Counted from the first letter of the stretch, positions 39,052 through 51,210 are shown. The stretch: DNA of 64,000 nucleotides from Phoenix dactylifera (GCF_009389715.1 NW_024067841.1:62001-126000), one strand, 5' to 3'. Translations and numbers: made by a program. Notes: a model not told the origin generated them from the sequence alone.

Positions 39052-39345
39052 AAGCTCTTCCAGCCGCTGCAGTTCCCACTTTCAATGGATTCACTGCCTA
39101 CGGCGGAAGTAATAGGGGCTTGGTATGGGTTGAGATCAGCGGTGATAAATTTTCAATATGACAGAATTGTTTTAGAGGGAGATTTGCAAATTGGGGTGGC
39201 TTGGATCAATGGCAATGGCTCCTCTTAGCATCCCGTACCTCGAAATATTAGAACTATATGTGCCATTTTTTTTCAAACTTTTCCTATCGCCATATCATGC
39301 GGCGGGCAGCTGATCTCCTGACCAATAAGGTTTTTCAGTTAGTTT
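39052..39345 (+). pseudogene. Fragment of an RNase H-like (RVT_3) domain from a retrotransposon
   Basis: Translation gives AEVIGAWYGLRSAV, RIVLEGDLQ and VAWINGNGSS, the spacing seen in plant RVT_3 domains (A-E, A-L-R, V-E-G-D, W-I). After a stop and frame change, MRRAADLLTNK matches the R-x-A-D-x-L-A end of the same domain. The piece is isolated and non-functional. It abuts the decayed TRIM starting at 39347. Confidence 0.65.
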
Positions 39346-39346
39346 G

Positions 39347-39565
39347 TGTGAGGATCCGTACGAACGGATGTTTAGTCTTACAATGATTATTTGCCGAAGA
39401 ATTTTTGGATACTTATACAAAACTAAAAAAAATTAAAAAAAACTTTCGATTAATTTTTCTGGATGAGATCCTAAATTGTTACAAATGGTATTAAAGCAAA
39501 CTCGGCCCATAGCTTATGTGGACTAGGAGATACGGAAAGAGTATGTAAGGATCCGTACTTAATTT
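39347..39565 (+). mobile_element. Decayed TRIM-like element
   Basis: A 137-bp LTR-like segment (39347-39483) starts TGTGAGGATCCGTACG and ends GTTACA. It is followed by TGGTATTAAAGC (39486-39497), a mutated form of the initiator tRNA-Met primer site TGGTATCAGAGC. A second partial LTR start (GTAAGGATCCGTAC) occurs at about 39546. It is the same family as the element at 41891-42328 but in the opposite orientation. Confidence 0.7.
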
Positions 39566-39893
39566 TATATGTATTTCTTTCATAAGATTGTATGTAAGTC
39601 ATCACTCTTTTAACCAAAAACAGATGAAAGAGCATGTACTTGACCAAATGTTGTAATTATATCAACCATCACGATGTCTTGCATTAAATTCCTAGCTGCA
39701 TTTTCTTTATTACTTAGCTCCTCCTAGCTGCTTGAAGATTAGAAGGAAGGACTACCTGTTTTTACAAATTGCTTGTGCTAGAAAGACCTACTCCTAAAGA
39801 AGCTTGGTTGGCTTGCAGGAGGCCCTCTAAGGACCAAACCCGCCAACCCCTTAGACTAAAATGAAGACAATCTGGTCTCAGCAAGTCATAAAG

Positions 39894-40054
39894 GTCTAAG
39901 TTGGTGACCAATGGAAGCCATAAAATGAATGGTATAGAGATTGCAAAATTCTTGGGGAAGAAAAGACAAGCATGTCTAAGTTAGTGACCAACGGAAGCCA
40001 TAAAATGAATGGTATAGAGATTGCAAAATTCTTGGGGAAGAAAAGACAAGCATG
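39894..40054. repeat. 80-bp tandem duplication
   Basis: Units at 39894-39973 and 39974-40053 begin GTCTAAGTT(G/A)GTGACCAA and end AAAGACAAGCAT. They differ at only two or three positions, so the duplication is recent. Surrounding sequence is unassigned. Confidence 0.9.
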
Positions 40055-41429
40055 TCATGCGCTTTGCGAAGGAATGGAAAGGCAGGCGAGACAGAATGGG
40101 TGGGCACTGCTAAAAAAGCCAAGCCTTTTTCAGGAGACTGCTTAATAACATCCGGCATGGAGTATTTATATCTTAGCTAGTTAGAGCCCCTCTTTTACTT
40201 TGATATAGAACAAATAAAGGGGGAGAGTCACAGTCTCCCTTATTTCTTACAGGATCCTTAAGGAACTGTGGACTTTTGCACCTTTCTGTCTAGCTTATGC
40301 ACATGTACCCCCAACAATTAAAAAGTAATTATTTGTAAATTTATGAAATCCATGTATAAAGAAAAGGTTTTAGATCAATGAATAAAAATAACTATTGATT
40401 TAATCCATCCAAAATGAATTGTTTATATTCCAGATTTTTTTATTGAAATAATTGGTCAGTGAGGATTTGTAGAACCGATCACAAATAGTTGAGGGTTATG
40501 GTAATGGTATAAAAATCCGGTACTGCATGGAAAAGAAGAAGACTTTATGAAGCAACAACAAGAACATAAAATTTTTTTCAGCTTGCATGAGGACATATGT
40601 TGCTTGGAGATAACTGTTGAAGCCCTGAACGACATGAGACGCTGCTCACTTCGGTTAGGATCAAGGGATAACACGCTTGGTAGTGCATACTGAAGGTGGA
40701 CACATATTGTTGCAAGGGAGGTGCCTAAAATGAAATAGCCAAAAATTGGCAGTCTTATCTGATGATGTCTTGGAATCAAAGTAAAAGAATTCTTCCGGAC
40801 AACTCTATCTTCCAGACATCAGGTAGAATTTAGAAATGTGCTTAGAAAAAAAAATTCATGATATAACAAGGTGGGGTGTCAAACCAACAGTGTGTTACTT
40901 GCATGCTAGCCACAATTCTGATAGGTTGTCTATTTAGAGATGGAGTTTCGATTTGTAAGTATTCCATATGATGTAACTTAATCAAAAGGAGCTATCGACA
41001 ATTGGCTGTTGCAGTAGTCACAGGTTTTAAATTTTCATATAAAGCAGTTCCATTTTCCAGTTTTCTCAAATTTGAATGCCACCCAGTAACAAGCATAGAG
41101 GACCACATTAAGCAACAATCAAAAGCCAGTGGACTTCTTTTCTCATATCACTCCCTCATCTTCAGATGAGATTTAAGAGTCATCCTTATGTTAAAAGTAA
41201 ATTTTGAGTTTGTTCAATCATATCAGAAACTATGTTTGGCTGCAGTTCTCCATAAATATATGTTTTATGGTTGTTGTTTTCATGCACTTTTCTTTTATTA
41301 TTGCTGGAGTAAACCTGTACGTACTCTATTCTCTGCTTGAGATATATTTGTCATCGACTGCAATTTTAGGTCTTCAGGATTTCCTCCTTTGCATTTTTTT
41401 TTTTAATTGGTCTGTTCCATAACATGCAG

Positions 41430-41632
41430 GGATATGTACAGGTGTCAGACGTGGAGGCAGAAAGAGAGCAGTCGCACTCCCAAAGGGTATTGTTTGTGAA
41501 AAGCCCAAGAACCAGAGCATTACACGAATGAAGTTATATAAAGAGACGAAACTTGAGGTCAGTCTCTGAGGGGATAGCTGCTGGTCGTATGTTCGGAGGA
41601 CTGAGGGTGCTTAATTCTTACTGGGTTAACGA
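41430..41632 (+). pseudogene. Ribosomal protein L15 (RPL15) pseudogene, one exon
   Basis: Frame-adjusted translation gives RRGGRKRAV, PKGIV, KPKNQS and then GGLRVLNSYWVNE, matching the central part of eukaryotic large-subunit protein eL15. A short deletion after the initial GYV, a 6-base insertion, an in-frame TGA and at least one frame change make it dead. It is preceded by an intact acceptor (CATGCAG) and ends at a GT, so it looks like one exon of a duplicated gene and not a processed copy. Neighbouring RPL15 exons were not found in the window. Confidence 0.82.
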
Positions 41633-41890
41633 GGTTAGATGACTCAACCCAACAAAATGTCACAGAATTAATATCCGTTACCATTTTATTTTATGCATCT
41701 GTCCTTGTATTTTGGGCTAAAGTAATGCATGTACCTCATTTCTCTTTAATCCTTGAAGGATGGAACCTATAAATATTTTATTTTATAAGCAGTTTTACTC
41801 CGTGGACTGGCGAGAAATACCGGCCGAAAGTTCGGGCTGCATTTTGGTAGGCATTTGTGGTTTTTATTAGCTTCAATCTCATCAAAATTG

Positions 41891-42328
41891 TGTCCCAATC
41901 CAGGATTTTACCTAAAAAAAGTTAAGCGAAAGGTATTATTTAGGTTTCTTGGCCTTGTACAAGTACCCAAGGTCCATCGGTGCATAGCCGATATGGGGGC
42001 TATACGCATGTCCGCACGGATTCTCACATATTTTCTTACTTAAGCTCTAATATTCTTGTCAGGTTAAAAATCTAAATCTATTCAAAATCTAATCACAAGC
42101 ACCACGATCAATCTATGGTTAGCCTTCATGAATCGGTGCTACAATGTCTCCTAATTCATATAGGCTATGGTCAAGTCCACTCTGATACCATTTGTCACAA
42201 TCCAGAATTTCACCCAAAAAGGCTAGATGGAAGGTGTTATTTAGGTTCTTTAGTCCTGTACAAATACCAAGATCTATCCAATGCATAATCAATAAGAAAC
42301 TAAATACACACCCACACAGATCCTCACA
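41891..42328 (-). mobile_element. Full-length TRIM (miniature LTR retrotransposon), 438 bp
   Basis: In minus orientation the 5' LTR is 42193-42328 (136 bp) and the 3' LTR 41891-42028 (138 bp). Both start TGTGAG(G/A)ATC and end in GACA. Two bases inside the 5' LTR lies the primer site at 42179-42190, TGGTATCAGAGT, which matches the initiator tRNA-Met primer site at 11 of 12 positions. The internal region is only ~165 bp and non-coding. Flanks AATTG (41886-41890) and ATTTG (42329-42333) look like a target duplication with one change. The LTRs are clearly diverged, so the insertion is old. Confidence 0.82.
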
Positions 42329-43281
42329 ATTTGTTCAAGCTGCTATTTAACGTATAGACTCACCCAACTATTGCAAGCATCAAAAATTATGTATCCAAGT
42401 GATGAGTTAGTATGCCTTGTCTGATGTGGAATCATACATTTGGTTCAATCTTTATTGTAATTAGCATCTTAGTGGCTACCATACCTTGCCAAAGGCTGAA
42501 AATTTAACAATATCAGTATCTCAAATACGAATAAAGGCTATGCCCTTTATTATATACTATATTATTTTATTGGTTGAGAACTGTGCTACAGAAAAAGTAA
42601 AAAAAATAACTATTTTTTATAATAATTGCCTGGATACCAACTAACATTTAGAGAAGCACCACCTCACATTGAAACCAAAATCTCCGGTTCCCAAGCAGGG
42701 GTCAGAGCATTGGGCAAACCCCAATTCAACAATGCAGCCGCATCATCAAACTACTACAATCTTTTGCAAAAGTTCGAGACTGTAGTCCAGTTTAACCTTT
42801 ATGGTTCCATAAAGGATGGACCATGAAATGTTAGTAGATTAAATCTGGGTAGTTGTTTCCTCTGCCTATTTCCTCTTTGACCTACATACCATTTCTTCTT
42901 GTACTTGGAATATTGCTGAGTATCATGGACATGAGCCATTGTCATAACAGCCTAGAAGGATCTTCCAGATGGAAATTAAATGCCGATAAGTGGTATACAA
43001 CCAAAAACCCGTTAAAATTCAATCTAAGAAAGGGAAAAAAAAATACACTGGAATGCTCTGAGATGTGCAACATATCACAAATGGGAATTCTACCTCCCTG
43101 TTTATTAATTCATCCATTCAGAAACTATAACTATTCACATACACCACATGCCTGCAAAGCATGCAACATCCATCGACCAAAAAAAAAAGAATGGTCATCA
43201 AGACTGCTATATGATGAAGATATCAAGGTAGGAGTAGGCACACTGGACATATGAAAAAAAACCTAGACCATGTGATGAAGC

Positions 43282-46200
43282 TTAGTTGGAACCATCTGCA
43301 AAGGCCCCTCTAAGCTGCTTGGAGCCATGAGCAGGAGTCAAATTATCCGAGGCAGCCCTTTTTGGTCTCAACTGCATAATAGATAAAGCATGAGAAATTA
43401 AGGACACAGAGCAGATGTAGAAATGTGCTTAAAGAATATCTAAGATGTAGCTTCACCTTTTCCTCTGGTTTCTGATAGAATTGTCTCAAAAGGATATTTC
43501 TGGTTTCAGTTGATATGACTACAAAGAGGGACAAAAAAGGCTGTTAAAACTGTTAAAATGGGAAATATCTGCTCAGTAATACAACATGACATCAATATTA
43601 TGCCTCAAATTTCAGAGATCATGATGAAATTCAAAGCTCTGACGCTAACAGCGACGTAGTAATTTTTAAATATTAGAGAATTGTTGTAAACATGTGAGCA
43701 TGCAACAACATTGAGTTCTATTGACATATGTGATTGTTGGGATAGGATAGCTGGATATGCACTGATCCAGGCAGAAGCGATTGAAACTGGAAGGAAGATA
43801 TTGGAGATAGTCTTTCACAAGGCTTAGCTCAGCAAAACTAGGCAGTCTGCCCAACTCATGCTGCTTGACTGTGCTCAGGTAGGTTAGCATATGTAAAATG
43901 CAATTATATTCTCATTATTTAGTGCTCTGTCAAACTAGAATGTCCTAGTTATGTTGACCTTATGTAACATAAGATCTCAGAATGAATGAAGATTTGCAAG
44001 TCAATGTGCCCAGAAGAATAGGATGAGTTTAGTATATCCAAATATGGATAACAATAAGAAAACACGAGGTTGCTCCAGTCAATGTTTCTGAATCCAAGCA
44101 ATTGTTTAAAAGCCGCAAGAAGGAGAGAAGCCAGTCCTGGATGGGGAACAATGTCTCTGAAAAACAAGGACAGATCCTGATCTACATATGGATGACCTCT
44201 TTTAATATCTGAAACCGACATTAGCAAATCCCTACCCTTTTTCCCTTCTGTCCTAATCAGAAATAACAATATGAAGATGAATAAAGTATTGGAAATAGGA
44301 GCAGTATCTAACTCCTAGACTGACAAAATGCTACAATTTCGATTAATGGCTATTTCTTTATTGCTAGAAAGACGAACATGCAGCTTAGCTGAAATATCTC
44401 TCAGAACTATGTTGGAGGACATGGATACTATCCAAATACCTGATAAAAATATCTACATGGGCACAAAAGTTTGAATCTCCACTTTTTTGCAGGTCCACTG
44501 CCCAACCTTGTCACCTTTCCACTGCCTAGTCAAATGTTGGAGAGTAATGCAATTCCAAATGGTGGATAACATATGATGGAAAATGTGCTTGGAAGATATA
44601 TATTCCCATAGAGAACTTTTAGTTAAGGCACTGATATAGGAGAGTAAGTACAGAATACTTAGAACACTAGTTTGGGGCATGTGAAGTGCACGTGAATTAT
44701 TTATGAATAAATAAATTATAATGCAATCTAATCCGTCATCATTAGACTAATACTACATCCAAGTAATGTTGAACAACATTTCCTCCAGAAACTGGCATGG
44801 GATAGAATTTCCATCTTCCTACCTTTGGAAAATCAAACCTTGCTCTTCATGTACGTACTTGCAACCTCAGGGGTAAGTACGTGATCGGTTAAAAAGATTT
44901 TTTGGATCGTGTATACCGTGGGAGAGCAAAAATTCATAGCAGTTCCCAAGGCAAGGAAATGCAGATAAATAAACAGTATGCTCCGCTATAGCCAGTGCTG
45001 CGACTGGATCGGCGGAATAGACAAAAGCCACTGCTGAAGCTTTGGCTTGGTCAGCTGGATTAACGACTGAATCTAGACCTGGATCTACTCATGCTAGCTT
45101 TGGATCTTCCATACATATCCGGCTACTTGTTTCGGTGGCTACGGAAGCAAGCTAGGGATGCTACTGGATGTGCTGATACTACTACCGCATATGCTGCTGA
45201 CTAAGAAGCTAGCCTTTGCATGATTGGGCGATGGGGGTGTCGTCTCATCTACGTACTGATGGTACTTTTCATCAGACATGCCCCTTGCTATACCTTGTTT
45301 GCATACGAAATTGATTCTCGAGGTTTAGCTTAACAATGTCTTGGTTGGAGCTATGGGGTATACCTATATCTTTATATACGGCAATTCCGAGCTAAAGTCC
45401 TTTCTTAAGGCGCTTTGAGATGAGCCCACAGTGCCAATGGTGAAGGAGCTTTCAATCGAAAGCGCATAAATTCTGGCACGATCCTATGTGAAGCTGATTT
45501 TCTGTCCAACCATTTCAACTTCAAACTTCCTGAATTAAGAAAGGAATAGAACTTGGGGCAACCTATCACTCATCAAAAACTGGTTCTATGGCCGATCGAC
45601 GTAACTGATCTGGGAGTGCCAAAGAAGGAAAATTCAGACTCCGATTCGGAAGTAGCGAATGCCTCGCTCGCCAAGCCCAAACTTTCTTAGATTGAGAAAA
45701 GGAATGAAGAAGAATGCTAATATGCTAAAGGTATCTAGATTGAGAAAAGGAATGAAGCTAGTTTGGGAGTAAGCCATATCAGAGGAGCTTTTTGTTCTCA
45801 TTACAGCTGACAGTAATGGTTCAGTATATCAAAAGTTAACTACATGGTAATATACTAACCCTTTCTACCAAAAAAGAAGCTTCTGTTAAATGAAAGGCTG
45901 TGCTAAAAAAGACTGGTACATTATGTATTCAAGGGGAAAACCATAGAGCATCTGGTATTACTCTCAGAAACAATCACAAAAAGATCCAGAACTGCAGCTA
46001 AGAGGTGAGAATCCACGTGGCAAAGGCTAGGGAAATTAAGTAGGTCTCATACATCTTCACAGAGAAAGGAGAACATCTGCATAAAGTCAGGTTCAATAAT
46101 AGATAGTCTTCTTTTTGCAGATGCAAATTATTAAGAATAATATCCTGCAGGTTGTTAATAATGGATTCAGATAGTTTAATCTCAGTTTTTAATGGCGAGA

Positions 46201-49200
46201 TAACATACTCGCGCAAAAGGAAACAACCCAGTGGACTAGCTTGACAATTGGGAAGAGAGGCTGCCAAAAAGCTGAGGAGGAATGCAAAATTTTTTTAGGA
46301 TTTTCAGGACCTTGATGCTGAAGGCAACTCAATCATGCATTTTTAAGCAAAAAAAAAAAAAAAGAAGTCTTTTTTCTTTAAAGAAGAATTTTTCCCTTGT
46401 TAGTTCCATGTGGGGAGTATGAACCCTTGAGCCAGATGGGTTAATTGAGACAGATTTGCATCCAATCGTTGAAGCATGAATCATCTGAACATAGACTACT
46501 TTGGACAGTTAGCATGTTTGCAATCCTCCCCCCCCACCCCCCCACAAAAAAAAAAAAAAAAAACAAATAATAGGTGCTTCAATAAAAGCACTTGTATCCT
46601 ATTGTATCTTTTTTTTTTTTTTTGGAATCAAAGACAAGGGCAATTAGATATTTTACATGTCATGGTGGTTGAGATATATAAGCAATTGCATGATTTTTTT
46701 TCTAAATAGATAGGATCTAAAATCAATTTTTGCAGCAATGTCTCAAAACAAGAGCCACTAATAGCTAATTCTCTGAGAAGATCATTGAAATTACCTTGAT
46801 TAGGCGGTGGAAGAGTCCTGCTATGAGTAGGATGATATGTGACAGGCGTGAGTTTCTGAAAAGATACATGAAATTGTTACAGAAAAACACAAAAAGAAAA
46901 TTCTTTGAACGGTTGTGCAAAAAATTTAATCTCTAAGTCTAGCAACAAAAGTTACAGATCAACAGCCAAGTATGTGAATAATGTGCACAAGAATGACTAA
47001 CAGCCCCTTCAGTACACCCTACATGCAATTAAAGAAATTGTTAATATCATTATGTGGGATGACGACCGACAAGTCAGGAATGTCCACCGTATGGAACTAA
47101 ACTAGGAAACATTTTGACTAGAAAATTGCTTCCATTAACATACATAGCATTGGATATCAGAAAATATGAACAGTAACACCCTAAAAGAGCCATTCCTTGC
47201 TCATTTCCCACTTCAGTCCAGGTTAAAATTAATAATGGCATAACCAGGATGCCCTAAACAATTGGTCTCTATCAACATATAAAGTTCCCCTGTATCCAAA
47301 CACCATAACAATGGTTAAAAATCATAGAAAAACCCACATGCCATGTCAGTTTCATTCCTTCTCTAAATCATTTCTTAACTTTCTTCCTATTAGATTCAGC
47401 ATTTTAATAGATTCAATTAATGAAGACTCATTATTTCTCTCCCCCATCATCTACTTAATTTTCTTTTTCTTCTGTTGTCCAACTGGTGAAACCACCGCCC
47501 CCCTCCCCACCTCCTAGAAAATCTAGGGCTCGTTTGGTTCACGGAAAAAGAAGGGGGGGAGTGTGGTCAACGGAAAAGTAATGAGATGCCTCTTGTTTGG
47601 TTGGAGTTTTCAAAGGAAAGAGATGAAAAAATTATATTCCCATGAAAATCATTGGTTGGAGTTTTCAAAGGAAAGAGATGGAAAAATTATATTCCCATGG
47701 AAATATGATTTCCATGTTTCATGGAGAAGTTTTTCCCATGAGAAATGTGGAAAAGTTACTTTCCCATGGGCCGGAAATCACTCTATTTTTATTTTTTTCC
47801 CAAAAAACCCTTCAGCATTAAATAGGCATTAAAGACCTAATTTTTATTAAGAGTATAATAGGAATTACACAACTTTTCTAGAAAAATAGATGGTCAACCA
47901 AACATAAGCACTGTGCAAATCTGTCACTTTCCTATTGTCAACCAAACATGCCAAAAGTACTTTTTCAGACATTTTCTTCCCAGAAATCTGCTTCCCAGGA
48001 ATCATATTCTTAGGAGTAGATATAATTTGATCGTTATGAACCAATCCAAAATCGTTGTAGACCGAACCAATCATTAGTTCCCAACCATGGGTCGAATGAA
48101 ATCCGATCCATAAATCAGTAACTAAAAGAATCAAAAAAATGCTTCCCGCGAACCAAACGAGCCCCTATAGTTTTTTAAGTTCTCTCATTCATTTGAATTT
48201 TTTTATAAAAATTATATTATATGATTTTTGTTTTCAATTTTCTCACTCTTTTAAACTTAATTTTTTATTTACTCTTTGTTCAATGCTCTAAGTACCATTA
48301 TTTTTTTTATTCTTAACACTTCAATATGGCAAGATATTTTATTTTATTTGTTCTCTAATTTTTATTTCAATTCTTAATATTGGTGTTTTTGTTGTAGTTA
48401 CAATTACTATTTTCTGTTAGATTTCCTCCTCCTCCCCCTACATAGCGGGGCATATTGCTTGTATTTAATTAATGCCGTGCCTGATCTATGAAACCAGACA
48501 TTTAATCATCTAAACTCAATTACATGTTCAAAATCAACTTCTATTGCTATCTGTTACATCATATATGCTCATGCCTAGTGTCCACATAACTTGAGCTGTT
48601 CTAGGATTGAAACCACTTAAGCTGAACTTCTACCATCATGTCCATCAAGATGATGGTTTTGCCTCACCTAGTCATATATAAAATGACGATTTTAAGTGCT
48701 CTAACAATTTCTAATAGTACACTACTTGATGCTCAAAACAGACACATTAAACTAAATAATGACTAAGTAGGAGAAAAAGAGTTTTTACCACAAAAAATTA
48801 CCTTACAAAGCCCAAGTGACTGGTATTCTTGCAAAAGGAAACAAGTCACACAACATTGAGCAATGTCATTTACTCATATGGAATCTTCTATTGGCTAACT
48901 CACTTAACCTATGGGCAGCATAATGTAATGAAACTAAAGGGCAATATACTTTCCATTGGCTCAGTGCTAGTAGTATTGCCATTGACTGCACCTATACTTC
49001 AAATGTTACCTTGGTTTTCTCTATGTTACTCATGTTTTGCTTCTCTAGATCCGTCCAATTAACTTGAATTCTCGATTCAACAGCATCTGATGATTCGCCC
49101 TTAAAGCAGTCAATGCAGCTAAAATTTTAGTTGCTAAGAGTAGTGGCATTATTCATTTCATTGCCAGAAGGGTTTTACCTGGCACCTTGAAAATGAGAAG

Positions 49201-51210
49201 CTAATTTAACACTTCATCTGTTCTAATTATAAGACCATTTAGTTCTAATGGCTTATCTAAGAACTAAGACTAATCTCATTCACCAACTATTCCTATTAAG
49301 CACAATCTTTTGCAGTGTTAAGCGACATTAGCGATTGGTGTCTAGATTTCTCAAGGAATTTCAACTGAGAAACTTCAAGAAAACTTACGTGGGCCATATT
49401 AATATCTTTTTTTTTTCTAAACATGCAAAGATGTACGATCATATATAGTTAGTTGGCCCTATAGTTCTCTAGTTTGATAAAACTATTAATCACTTTGCAA
49501 AACGTTGAGTGAGAATTAATGACTTTCACATAGAAGTAATAACATTGACATGAATGGTGATGACATGATAGTTGGATTGTTTGGTGCTAAGGACTATGAT
49601 GAAGGGTTCAAGTGTCCAACAAATCAAGAAACCCACATTAATAGTCCTCCAGTGTTACTATAAGCATTTTCTGAATGCACTCTCGCTACTCGAACCATGT
49701 AAGCATTGGTATTCCTCTCCTCATTCTAGACCCTCTAATATGAATTCAAGCAACTCTCCTTATGAAGACTCCTCATATTTTTGTTGTGCACACACATACC
49801 ATCTCATTTGGTTCTCTATCACTTTGTCCTTAATCATGCAACCACACAGCACCTTTAAATCACTGTTATCCAGGCACTTTAAAATCTGGGTTTTTGAATG
49901 TGTCAGGTTGCAACGACAGCTAGATTCTTCATGATACTTTTTGACAAGCACCGTGAAAGTATTTTTCAATCCTAAAAGGGCTCTAATCTTGCTTATTATG
50001 TCTCTCAAGACTCTTCCAACAAACTTTGCTCAAGAAGGAACTCATAATCAACCTAAAACTCCAAGTACATTCAAAACTTCAAAAATAACAACCAAAAAGG
50101 TAAGTAAAGGCATCATAATTTAGGAGTCAAAAGACCCTAAATATGACACCTAGGTACTTTCTAATGACTCTTAAAGTTCTTTAAAATGTTCGCTTAAGGA
50201 GTTTGGAGAGCAAGCAAGCTCTTTAGCTGGATCAAATCCAAATTGTTGCATGCTCTTGACACTAATATCTCATGGACTTGATCCTAATGAAATCTCGAGG
50301 GGTGTGAGATCTGGGCTGTTTACTAACATTCCCAAATCATAGCTTTATGAGACCAAAGACAACAGATGGTGAGATCATTATCAAAGTAAGCCTAGGCATT
50401 ACTATTAGCATAGGCTGTACTCATTTAGTAACAAGCAGAAATCATATTCGAAGCGGCACACAAGAGAAAACCCCATGATAAGGATGCGCGCCACATAAAA
50501 GCAGCATAGAAGGAGAAGTTTCCATGTCCACATTTTGCATAGAGCAATTCTTGTGGAAGATAGTAAACAATGGTTGGGGGCTGATGTATACATATCAAAA
50601 CACACACGCACGCATGCTTACATGCAGCCATGTTCAGCTTTACCAGAAAAGCAAAAATTATCAGTACTAGCTGAAAGGAATCTAAATAAGAAAATTTTTT
50701 GGTGATTCGGTTGATCGAACATTTGTTTGTTCCAGCACTCGTTTATTTGTTCCTCAACCTTTTTCTTCTCTGATTGAAGCTCAATATGCAATTTCTAATT
50801 ATTCTTCCAAAACATAATATAATTTCTACCTGCAAAGTACAAATAAATCTGAATCCAAGAGGAAAGCTTCTTCAATCGAATCCAAATCGGTTCCGACTAA
50901 CCTTCACGGCCGGCTAAAGGTTTTCTAGTAGAACCTCTCAAGATTTGCCAAAAAGGTTTAAAACAGAGCCCCAAATAAAGAATTTGATGCAACACAGCAA
51001 TCTTGAAACGGTTCGATAGAGAGGAAGAACTTACGGAAACAATCCGGATCAAATAGAGAAAGAAGTCTAGAAAAAAGATGACAGAGGGAAACAATCCTGA
51101 TCAAATAGAGAGGAAGGGCTTACGGAAGGCTGGGCAGAAGGATCGGCGGGTCGGAGTTGGCTGAAGTTGTGAGGATTGTAGGAGGGCCAGTCGCCAAGCA
51201 GAGACCCCAT
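43282..51210 (-). CDS. DDA1: DET1- and DDB1-associated protein 1, four exons, complete
   Basis: A small subunit of CUL4-DDB1 ubiquitin ligases. In plants it joins the COP10-DDB1-DET1 complex, and in Arabidopsis it helps target ABA receptors for degradation (established for the family). Exons in transcript order: 51124-51210, 46795-46855, 43457-43518, 43282-43371; all GT-AG, totalling 300 bases and 99 residues. Plant homologues have about 100. The N-terminus [23 protein letters not shown], the TPVTYHPTH and TLPPPNQ motifs and the [12 protein letters not shown] helix are diagnostic. The tail is basic then polar. Introns of 4.3 and 3.3 kb contain a MITE and possible organelle-like DNA. No frame damage was seen. 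The gene points left, away from the retrotransposon that ends 898 bp upstream of its ATG. Confidence 0.95.
43519..46794. other. DDA1 intron 2, 3.3 kb
   Basis: AT-rich sequence, except for a stretch of more balanced composition at about 44860-45770 (separate entry). The 106-residue open frame at 43949-44269 and its neighbour at 43666-43890 show no domain I recognise. Confidence 0.5.
44860..45770. other. Possible mitochondrial-like insert (NUMT) in DDA1 intron 2
   Basis: This stretch has visibly higher GC and fewer poly-A/T runs than the flanking intron. Its texture (CTTTCAATCGAAAGCGC, GAGAAAAGGAATGAAG twice, GGTATACC) recalls plant mitochondrial spacer DNA. No mitochondrial gene is recognised within it, so this is an impression from composition only. 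A decayed transposon is the alternative. Confidence 0.3.
46856..51123. other. DDA1 intron 1, 4.3 kb
   Basis: AT-rich first intron holding the Tourist-like MITE at 47526-48164. Nothing else in it could be assigned. Confidence 0.55.
47526..48164. mobile_element. Tourist/PIF-Harbinger-like MITE, 639 bp
   Basis: The left terminus GGGCTCGTTTGGTTCACGG and the inverse of the right terminus, GGGCTCGTTTGGTTCGCGG, differ at one of 19 bases. The element is bounded by a perfect 3-bp duplication CTA (47523-47525 and 48165-48167). The G-rich start and 3-bp target duplication fit PIF/Harbinger non-autonomous elements. A ~55-bp direct repeat (TTGGTTGGAGTTTTCAAAGG onward) occurs at about 47597 and 47652. It encodes no transposase; the 89-residue open frame at 47563-47832 comes from the repeats. 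Confidence 0.82.

Larger units (their letters stand above)
38524..43281. other. Intergenic region between STE24 and DDA1
   Basis: The STE24 promoter and 5' UTR lie at its left end, with a CpG-rich patch at about 38640-38700. The rest is a graveyard of elements: an RVT_3-type RNase H fragment, a decayed TRIM, an 80-bp duplication, an RPL15 pseudogene exon and a full-length TRIM. The DDA1 3' UTR is just left of 43282. No intact gene was seen. Confidence 0.6.

Noticed and set aside
42853..43254. 133-residue open frame left of DDA1
   Set aside because: It lies in the likely DDA1 3' UTR on the opposite strand, with low-complexity Lys runs and no domain.
43666..44269. Two open frames in DDA1 intron 2
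   Set aside because: The translations looked protein-like at first, but no family is recognisable and the known DDA1 exons account for the gene.
47563..47832. 89-residue open frame with internal repeats
   Set aside because: It lies wholly inside the MITE and reflects its internal direct repeats.
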